Shown here: positions 7,207-13,369 of the stretch, piece by piece | Numbering within the stretch: the first letter of the stretch is position 1 | Layout: the number at the start of each line of letters is the position of its first letter | Source of the DNA: Chloracidobacterium sp. | GTDB taxonomy: Bacteria > Acidobacteriota > Blastocatellia > Pyrinomonadales > Pyrinomonadaceae | Assembly (NCBI GenBank): GCA_016712045.1 | Contig: JADJRV010000006.1 | Location: 1-13,369, forward strand | Direction: 5' to 3' | Length of the DNA stretch: 13,369 nt | Program-made: the position numbers and the translations under genes | Notes under the pieces: generated by a model | Told to the model about the DNA's origin: nothing | Seen by the model: only the letters and a program-made list of their open reading frames with translations | Databases searched by the model: none

Positions 7207-8359
7207 ATGACCTCATCGACAGCAACAACGCAGACCGTGTTTGCGGAACAATTTAGAGAATTTATCAAGGGCGAGACCAACGACGCCGTCCGCGCCTTTG
7301 CGCGAACAGGCATTCGCGTCGTTCACAGCCTCGGGATTTCCGACGCCTAAGAACGAGGATTGGAAATATACGAATGTCGCTTCGCTTGTTAGTGGTCAGT
7401 GGTCAGTGGCCGGTGGTCAGAGTCAGGAACTGGCGGCGGCGGATGTCGGAATTGCAGGACGATTTGCGATCGACCGCAATGGCTTTGCGGCCTTAAATCT
7501 TGCATTTGGCGAGATCAAGGTCATTCGCATTGCAAAAGACACTAGCGTTGACGAGCCTTTCGAGCTTAATTTTTCCGCAGCGGAGAACACTGCGATCTTT
7601 CCGCACGTACTTGTTATTGCGGAGACAGGCAGCAAGGCGACGATCATTGAGAGTTACGCTTCGTCCACGAAAAGTTTTACCAACGCGGCGGTCCAAGTCA
7701 TCGTCGAGGACAATGCAAGTGTGACGCATTATCGCGTTCAAAAAGATGGGCCTGAGGCTTTTAATGTCGGTACGACTGAGGTTTCGCTTGGGCGCGACAG
7801 TCGATATGATTCGACGAATATTAATCTCGGGGCGGCCATTTCGCGGCATGATATCGACCTAAAATTTACCGCCGAGGGCGGCGAAGCGTGGGTTGACGGG
7901 CTGTATATGCTAAATGGCAGCCAGCACAGCGACACGCATAGTGTGATCGACCACACTGTGCCAAATTGCGTTTCGCATCAAACTTATAAGGGCGTGCTCA
8001 ATGACCACTCGCGCGGCGTCTTTAACGGCAAAGTTTTTGTCCGAGAAAATGCTCACGGCACCGATGCTCAGCAGTCGAATAAGAATCTGCTGCTGTCAAA
8101 CGATGCCCGCGTCGATACCAAGCCGCAGCTTGAAATATTTAACGACGATGTTAAATGTGCCCACGGAGCGACGGTCGGACAGCTTGAGGAAGAGGAGCTA
8201 TTTTACCTGCTGACGCGCGGTTTACCCGAAACTCTGGCAAAAAATCTGTTAACCTATGGGTTTGCGGAGGCAATCATCCGAAAGATCGGTATTGAATCGA
8301 TCAAGTCAGACCTCGACGCAGCGGTGTTAAACCGGCTGAGCGTCAAACTGGAAGTATAA
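7207..8359 (+). CDS. sufD: Fe-S cluster assembly protein SufD (frameshift near 7297)
   Basis: SufD, the SufB paralogue that completes the SufBC2D scaffold and helps iron entry. The natural start is ATG 7207 (MTSSTATTQTVFAEQFREF), 3 nt after sufC. After one extra base around 7291-7299 the frame continues as APLREQAFASFTASGFPTPKNEDWKYTNVASL. The repaired protein has about 383 residues. The C-terminal KCAHGATVGQLEEEELFYLLTRG holds Cys317 and His319, matching Cys358 and His360 of E. coli SufD. An unusual SGQWSVAGGQSQ stretch after TNVASLV is encoded by a heptamer tandem repeat (7391-7418). An alternative TTG start at 7241 is in the downstream frame but would lose the N-terminal helix. Confidence 0.92.
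7391..7418 (+). repeat. Heptamer tandem repeat translated inside sufD
   Basis: Four consecutive 7-nt units: agtggtc, agtggtc, agtggcc, ggtggtc, followed by the partial agagtc. They are translated as SGQWSVAGGQ in sufD. Because 7 is not a multiple of 3, any change in unit number would shift the frame unless compensated. Confidence 0.8.
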
Positions 8360-8363
8360 GAAT

Positions 8364-8549
8364 ATGAGGATCAGAACACAACTAATTATCGAAGACGAGA
8401 TCATGCAAAAGATCGACGAGATCGCGGGTGAAAAACATCGCCGAGCTATTGTCGTCGAAACCGCCCTGCGCGAGTACATCGCCCGCGAAGAGCTTAAGCC
8501 AAAAGCAAAGGTGGCCGCAACGCTAAAGACGCCGGCAAAAAAGCATTAA
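8364..8549 (+). CDS. Small ribbon-helix-helix (CopG/Arc-like) protein
   Basis: A 61-residue protein with the ribbon-helix-helix pattern: strand RIRTQLII (2-9), helix A DEIMQKIDEIAG (11-22), a turn with basic residues KHRRA (24-28) and helix B IVVETALREYIARE (29-42). A Lys/Ala-rich tail ends in KTPAKKH. Such proteins are DNA-binding repressors or antitoxins. No toxin gene is beside it. It sits 4 nt after sufD and 1 nt before sufS, so it is co-translated with the Fe-S genes. A local regulatory role is possible but not shown by the sequence. Confidence 0.75.
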   Translation: MRIRTQLIIEDEIMQKIDEIAGEKHRRAIVVETALREYIAREELKPKAKVAATLKTPAKKH

Positions 8550-8550
8550 C

Positions 8551-9792
8551 ATGGCCGCAGCAAAACCCGTGAGTACTTGGGACGTTGAAAAGGTCCGACG
8601 CGATTTTCCGGTGCTGTCTCAGACGGTGAATGGAAAGCCGCTGGTCTATCTCGACAACGGAGCTTCGTCACAGGTGCCGCAGTCGGTGATCGACCGCACG
8701 TCAAAATATCTGGCCGAGGAACACTCTAACATTCATCGCGGCGTGCATTACCTTTCACAGCACGCGACGACCGCATACGAAGCCGCCCGCGAAAAGGTCA
8801 AGCGATTTATCAACGCACCTGATGTCAAAGAGTGTATCTTTGTTCGCGGGACGACCGAGGGCATCAATCTGGTCGCGCATTCGTACGGGCGAAAATTTAT
8901 CAATGAGGACGATGAGATACTGGTGAGCCAGATGGAGCACCACTCGAACATCATCCCGTGGCAGATGATCGCTGAGGAACGCGGAGCCAAACTCATCATG
9001 ATCCCGATGAATGATCGTGGCGAGCTGATCATCGACGAATACGAAAATCTGCTCAGTGAACGCACCAAAATGGTCGCGGTCACGCACGTTTCAAACAGTC
9101 TTGGGACCGTCAATCCTGTAAAAGAAATGATCGCGACGGCCCATAAATACGGCGTTCCGGTCTGTGTTGACGCGGCCCAGAGCGTGCCGCATTTCCCGGT
9201 CGATGTGCAGGATCTCGATGCGGATTTCTTTGTCTTTTCGGGACACAAAATGTTTGGCCCGACGGGCAGCGGCGTTGTTTACGGCAAGCGAAAATGGCTC
9301 GACGAGATGCCGCCGTATCAAACCGGCGGAGGTATGATCCGCACCGTGTCGTTTGAAAAGACGACGTTTGCGCCGATCCCGGACAAATTCGAAGCCGGCA
9401 CTCCGGCCATCGCCGCCGGCATTGGCCTGGGAGCAGCGATAGACTACATAAACGCCATCGATTTCGAAGCCGCCGCCGCTTACGAGCACGAGCTACTCGA
9501 ATACGCGACCGAGCGTTTATCGGACATCCCTGAGGTCAAGATCATCGGCACCGCCGCAGAAAAAGCCTCAGTGCTGTCGTTTACAATCGAAGGCATCCAC
9601 CCGCACGACATCGGCACGATCCTCGACCAACAAGGCATCGCCGTCCGCGCCGGCCATCACTGTGCCCAGCCCGTGATGGAGTTTTTTGACGTACCTGCAA
9701 CCGCGAGGGCTAGTTTTGCGTTTTACAATACACGCGAAGAGGTCGATAAACTCGCCGACGCCGTTCAGAAAGTTATTGAGGTTTTTGCCTAA
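8551..9792 (+). CDS. sufS: Cysteine desulfurase SufS
   Basis: A class II (SufS-type) PLP-dependent cysteine desulfurase that converts cysteine to alanine and a persulfide for cluster assembly. It has 413 residues, complete. Visible sites are YLDNGASSQ (33-41), QMEHHSNIIPW with His131 (127-137), DAAQSVPHFPVDV (207-219), the PLP lysine Lys233 in FSGHKMFGPTG (229-239), the catalytic Cys371 in RAGHHCAQP (366-374) and Arg387 in TARASF. These match Lys226, Cys364 and Arg379 of E. coli SufS. It starts 1 nt after the ribbon-helix-helix gene. The acceptor partner in this locus would be SufU, found damaged at the right end. No SufE gene is visible. Confidence 0.97.
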   Translation: MAAAKPVSTWDVEKVRRDFPVLSQTVNGKPLVYLDNGASSQVPQSVIDRTSKYLAEEHSNIHRGVHYLSQHATTAYEAAREKVKRFINAPDVKECIFVRGTTEGINLVAHSYGRKFINEDDEILVSQMEHHSNIIPWQMIAEERGAKLIMIPMNDRGELIIDEYENLLSERTKMVAVTHVSNSLGTVNPVKEMIATAHKYGVPVCVDAAQSVPHFPVDVQDLDADFFVFSGHKMFGPTGSGVVYGKRKWLDEMPPYQTGGGMIRTVSFEKTTFAPIPDKFEAGTPAIAAGIGLGAAIDYINAIDFEAAAAYEHELLEYATERLSDIPEVKIIGTAAEKASVLSFTIEGIHPHDIGTILDQQGIAVRAGHHCAQPVMEFFDVPATARASFAFYNTREEVDKLADAVQKVIEVFA

Positions 9793-9831
9793 AAGGCGGA
9801 AACACGACCGGCGGGAGTGTGTTCTTAAGAG

Positions 9832-10286
9832 ATGCTAATCAACACCCTAAAAGACCTTTTCGACCGCGATCTCAACAAACTCAAAACCGAGATCGAAAGT
9901 TACCACGACGAAGCTAATTTATGGCTCGTCGATGCCGACATTCAAATTCCGGCGGCAATCTCGCACTACACCTCGTCGGCAATCTAAAGCATTTTATCGG
10001 CACTGTGTTGGGCGGTTCGGGTTATGTGCGGGAGCGTGATCTTGAGTTTGCAACCAACGGCACGCCGCGAGCCGAGTTGCTGCAAATGATCGACGAGACG
10101 ATAGCGGATGTCGCGGTGGGTCTTGATAAAATGACGCCGGAGCAACTTGAGGCCGAGTATCCGATCGCCGTTTTTGCCGACCGCACGGAGCCGATGACGA
10201 CCGAATGGTTTTTGGCTCATCTCGCGACGCACCTTGGTTATCACCTCGGCCAGATCAATTACCACCGGCGGATTTTGGATAAATAG
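9832..10286 (+). CDS. DinB-like metal-binding four-helix protein (frameshift near 9945)
   Basis: The first part (ATG 9832) reads MLINTLKDLFDRDLNKLKTE through ANLWLVDADIQ. With one A restored in the run at 9944-9946 it continues as NSGGNLALHLVGNLKHFIG and ends HLATHLGYHLGQINYHRRILDK, giving about 151 residues. The His in ALHLVGNL and the HxxxHxxxH-like C-terminal helix are the usual metal ligands of the DinB/YfiT superfamily (DUF1572-like). Superfamily members include thiol-dependent S-transferases, but many have no known function and none can be assigned here. It follows sufS by 39 nt, with no strong ribosome binding site at the chosen start. It converges with the minus-strand gene 15 nt away. 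Confidence 0.75.
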
Positions 10287-10301
10287 TTTAGCAGTTTGAT
10301 T

Positions 10302-10930
10302 TTAGAAAGGCTCTTTTCTCGTCGAATTCTGACAAAGTGTGATTGCGTGACTGACGGCTTTGAGTGCTCGTTTTGCGAGATCTTCATCCGAAAATATGAG
10401 AAAATCCGTCCCATTTACTTTCCAGTCGCGTTGCCCGTTCACAGAGCCGCTGAATGTAGTCGATATTAGCGGGCGGAGGTCTTTTACCACAACGACAACG
10501 GCATAAGACCAATCCGATGGAGGTCCTTGGACCTGACGGCTAATCTGAACCTTCGAAACATCCAGTTCTTTAAGCGGGAACAGGTTTCCTTTTCCATTTT
10601 CCGTCGTCGTCGCCATAAAAATATGCATGACTTTAAGGTTGCAGTCATTAATATCGACAAGTTCTTGCTTAATTACCTTGGTCTCAAGCGATTTCTTGAG
10701 CTTTCCATCCTTTTTCTCTTCATATGTCACGTAGCGAAAACTGCCTTGAAATTCAAGCTTTTCATTCAACCAATCTAAAGCCTCGCCCAGTGTGGGAACG
10801 GTAGGCGTTGGCGAAGGAGTGGGTGAGGGCAACGGAATCGGCACTTGCGCCCGAAGCGGTGACAGCGAAAAATAAGGCAGATGCTTAATATTGATATCAA
10901 AAAAAGAAACCTTAGCGAACAATGTTTCAT
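10302..10930 (-). CDS. Secreted protein of unknown function with Pro/Ser/Thr linker (frameshift in signal peptide)
   Basis: I do not recognise the family. The open frame covers 10302-10922, but its N-terminus lacks a proper signal sequence. Reading from ATG at 10930 in another frame gives MKHCSLRFLFLISILSICLIF. One missing T in the run complementary to 10868-10872 joins this to SLSPLRAQVP. The result is a convincing signal peptide ending near LRAQ, about 209 residues in all. Then comes a linker PIPLPSPTPSPTPTVP, followed by a domain starting TLGEALDWLNEKLEFQGSFRY. This has mixed beta-strand character, a YAVVVVVKDL strand, and ends DEDLAKRALKAVSHAITLC, where two cysteines (DCNL, LCQ) could pair. 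It is probably periplasmic or exported. It is convergent to the DinB-like gene and unrelated to Fe-S assembly as far as I can see. Confidence 0.65.
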
Positions 10931-11004
10931 GGCGTCGACCTCAAGCAAACGAGGAATGTAAGTTTATAGGTTCATCTATATTTTATAGAATATTGAAAAG
11001 CATT

Positions 11005-11100
11005 ATGTCAGAACTGAGCGATTTATATCAAGAAGTAATTTTAGAACACAACAAAAACCCGCGAGATAGGCTGATTTGTGAGAACTGTCACAGCATTTAA
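11005..11100 (+). pseudogene. sufU: 5' fragment of sufU (first copy)
   Basis: ATG 11005 opens MSELSDLYQEVILEHNKNPRD, the conserved N-terminus of SufU, the zinc protein that accepts sulfur from SufS. Homology stops after about 21 residues, and the frame ends at TAA 11098-11100 after an unrelated tail (RLICENCHSI). A remnant matching the next conserved block (cgcgagat…gctgat, 11061-11075) suggests a small deletion before the break. The cysteine ligands are absent. An fhs gene begins 26 nt downstream, so the locus was rearranged or misassembled here. Confidence 0.75.
11026..11041 (+). repeat. 16-bp direct repeat, left copy (right copy at 12891-12906)
   Basis: tatcaagaagtaattt occurs identically at 11026-11041 and 12891-12906, in both sufU copies. 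A second shared block, aacaaaaaccc, follows in each (11050-11060 and 12917-12927). The repeats bracket fhs and could mark homologous recombination or an assembly join. Confidence 0.8.
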
Positions 11101-11126
11101 CTGAGACTTAGCAAATACTCACGCCT

Positions 11127-12829
11127 ATGTATTCAGATCTTTACATCGCACAACACTCAAAAATGCGGCCCGTGCGGAGAGATCGTTGAGCGGCGCGGTC
11201 TGACGCCTGACGACGTGGACCTCTACGGAAGTCCGCATATCGGCAAATTGCGGCTGAGCGTGCTCGAGAAGGTCAAGGATCGGCCGAACGCGAAGTATAT
11301 CGATGTTTCGGCGATCACGCCGACGCCGCTCGGCGAAGGAAATCGACGACACTGATCGGAATCGGCGAGGCGATGAAGCATATCGGCAAGCGCGCCGTTA
11401 TCACTCTGCGTCAGCCGTCGCAGGGGCCGACATTTGGGATCAAGGGCGGCGCTGCCGGCGGCGGATACGCGCAAGTCGTGCCGATGGAGACGTTTAACCT
11501 GCATTTAACCGGAGACATTCACGCCGTCAGCGCCGCGAACAACCTGCTCGCGGCGATGATCGACAACGATCTGATGCGCGGAAACTCGCTCAACATCGAT
11601 CCCTATTCGATCACCTGGAAACGTGTTCTCGACACCAATGATCGCGCGCTGCGTCACATCATCATCGGTCTCGGCGGCAAGCTCGAGGGCGGCGTCCCGC
11701 GCGAAACGGGATTCGACATAACAGTGGCGTCCGAGGTGATGGCGATTCTCGCGCTGACGACTTCGCTCAAGGATATGCGCGAGCGATTCGGACGGATCGT
11801 CGTCGGGATGAAGAACGACAAAACGCCGGTCACGGCCGAAGAGATCGGCGCCGCCGGCGCGATGACCGTGTTGATGCGCGACGCGATTCCGGCCAACGCT
11901 GATGCAAACGCTCGAAAACACGCCGGCGCTTGTTCACGCCGGGCCGTTCGCCAACGTCGCGCACGGCAACAGCAGTATTCTCGCCGACCTGATCGCGAGC
12001 AAATGCGGCGATTATCTTTTGACCGAATCCGGCTTTGGTGCAGATATCGGGGCGGAAAAATTCTTCAACATCAAATGCCGCTACAGCGGCTTGAGCCGGA
12101 CGCCTGTGTTCTCGTCGCAACCGTTCGCGCGCTCAAGGCACACAGCGGCAAGTACAAGATCGTCGCCGGTAAACCGCTGCCGCCGGCCTTGCTTGAAAAC
12201 AACGTCGCGGATGTCGAAGCCGGCGCCGCGAACCTGATCAAACAGATCGAGAACATCAAGATCCACGGCGTCACGCCAGTCGTTGCGATCAACGCCTTCG
12301 AGACGGATCATCCGGAAGAGATCGCCGCCATCAAACGCATCGCCATCGAGGCCGGAGCGCTCGGCGCGGCGGTTTCGCGGCACTGGGCCGACGGCGGCAA
12401 AGGCGCGATCGAACTTGCGGAAATGACCGTCGCGGCGGCGGACGAGCCGAGCGAGGTCAAGGTTCTCTATGATCTCGACTTGCCGATCGCGAAGAAGATC
12501 GAAGCGATCGCGGCCAAGATCTACTGCGCCGGCGAAGTGAGTTTTCGACCCAGGCGGCGAGCCAGATCAAGTCCATACGAAGAGAATGGATTCGGCAAGC
12601 TGCCGATCTGTATGGCGAAAACGCATCTGAGTTTGAGCCACGACCCGACGCTCAAAGGCGCGCCCACGGGATTCACTTTCCCGGTCCGCGAAGGTCCGTG
12701 CGAGCGTCGGTGCCGGCTTCATCTATCCGATCTGCGGCGATATGCGCACGATGCCGGCCTTGCCCGAGCATCCGGCGGCCGAACGGATCGATATCGACGA
12801 CGACAGCAACATTGGTCGGGCTTTTCTAA
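11127..12829 (+). pseudogene. fhs: Formate-tetrahydrofolate ligase, multiply frameshifted
   Basis: The enzyme makes 10-formyl-tetrahydrofolate from formate, THF and ATP. The start ATG 11127 gives MYSDLYIAQHSKMRPV. After an extra base near 11175 the frame continues EIVERRGLTPDDVDLYG and AITPTPLGEG. One missing A at 11340-11342 restores the P-loop GEGKSTT, followed by GGAAGGGYAQVVPME. Further single-base shifts lie near 11899 (before LMQTLENTPALVHAGPFANVAHG), near 12093 (before PDACVLVATVRALKAH), and about 12540-12700 around NGFGKLPICMAKTHLSLS. The end reads IDIDDDSNI, then GLF and TAA 12827-12829 after one more shift. The total of about 567 codons is the family length. All domains are represented. 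The conserved peptides argue for sequence errors or very recent decay. GC is higher than in the suf core. Confidence 0.85.
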
Positions 12830-12867
12830 TCCAGGTTAATCGGTTCGGACATAATAAAAATGCGGCT

Positions 12868-13320
12868 ATGTCCGGAACCTTACTGACCTGTATCAAGAAG
12901 TAATTTCTAGAGCAATAACAAAAACCCTATGAAATTTTCGCGAGATCGCTGATGCCGATCAGTATGCTTGACGGTAAAAACTGCCTGCGGCGACGCTCCA
13001 CGCGTTTATGTGGCGATGGACGGCGACCAGATCGCCGATGTCGCATTTCACTACTTCGGGCTGTGCGATCTCAAAGCTTCGGCGTCGATGATGACCCACG
13101 CCGTCAAAGGCAAAACCCGTGTAAAGAGGTCGAGGCTACGGACGAGTTTCACAAAATGGTCATTTATGAACTCGACATCGAGACGGACGAAACGATCTCG
13201 AAAACTGCGGATCTTTCGGGCGTTTTAGAGTTTCCGGCACGCGTCAAATGTGCGTCACTTAGCTGGCAATATCGCCACCAATGCCGCTCTATGGCGAGTG
13301 ATGCCGTCTCGACCGAATAG
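12868..13320 (+). pseudogene. sufU: Second, diverged sufU copy, heavily frameshifted
   Basis: ATG 12868 followed by two single-base corrections gives MSELTDLYQEVI, then NKNP, FREIADADQYA, the first ligand region CGDA and YVAMDGDQIADVAF (12980-13050). A degraded GCAIS-like block still has its Cys (GLCDLKASASMMTHAVKGKT, about 13060-13120). Next come DEFHKMV and the third ligand region FPARVKCASLSW (13234-13266). All three SufU zinc cysteines can be found, but about ten frame changes are needed over 450 bases. Compared with the first copy, the shared N-terminal codons differ mainly at synonymous positions (tca/tcc, agc/act, tta/ctg, cac/cat), so this is a diverged homologue, not a fresh duplication. 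Confidence 0.8.
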
Positions 13321-13369
13321 ATGAAACGGATATTGAAACGCGGGCGACATCGAGCGTCTCTTAACTGAT

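Noticed and set aside
8364..8549. Toxin-antitoxin pair involving the ribbon-helix-helix gene
   Set aside because: The flanking genes are sufD and sufS. No small toxin-like frame adjoins it.
8748..9248. 166-codon minus-strand open frame within sufS
   Set aside because: It lies entirely antisense to intact sufS with all catalytic residues. It is a shadow frame.
9799..9824. Weak stem (gaaacac…gtgttc) after sufS as an intrinsic terminator
   Set aside because: Only 5-6 pairs with imperfect alignment and no uridine tract.
11101..11126. Transposon ends around fhs
   Set aside because: No terminal inverted repeats or transposase are visible. The only flanking similarity is the homologous sufU sequence.

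Overview
The window is a bacterial iron-sulfur cluster assembly (SUF) locus. My best guess for the host is Acidobacteriota, class Blastocatellia or a relative. The guess rests on the Rrf2-SufB-SufC-SufD-SufS-SufU gene set, the moderate GC, and the many palindromic repeats in and between genes. No 16S rRNA or other phylogenetic marker is present, so it is inference.

Layout: (1) Bases 3-2431 hold a broken M1-family zinc aminopeptidase. Only its C-terminal third is open, and three palindromic elements lie inside it. (2) Bases 2432-2656 hold an inverted repeat and the promoter/operator region of the suf cluster. (3) Bases 2657-9792 hold the plus-strand suf cluster: rrf2, sufB, ridA, phzF, a GNAT acetyltransferase, sufC, sufD, a ribbon-helix-helix protein and sufS. 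Inverted repeats separate rrf2/sufB and sufB/ridA. From ridA to sufS the genes overlap or lie 1-4 nt apart. (4) A DinB-like gene (9832-10286) converges on a secreted protein of unknown function on the minus strand (10302-10930). (5) The right end has a 5' fragment of sufU, a damaged formate-tetrahydrofolate ligase gene (fhs), and a second, diverged and damaged sufU. I recognise nothing in 13321-13369.

How the genes work together: SufS takes sulfur from cysteine, SufU would accept it, and the SufB/SufC/SufD ATPase scaffold builds the cluster. The Rrf2 protein has three cysteines placed to hold a cluster and probably senses Fe-S status. RidA, which hydrolyses reactive enamines made by PLP enzymes, may protect SufS or neighbouring metabolism, but that is inference.

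An important caveat is that many genes carry single-base insertions or deletions, often in short homopolymers (sufB, phzF, sufD, dinB, the minus-strand gene, fhs). The encoded peptides stay well conserved on both sides of each shift. The density is low in the middle and very high at both ends. This looks more like sequencing or assembly error than evolutionary decay, though I cannot exclude real pseudogenes. Spans for frameshifted genes are given for the whole reconstructed gene.
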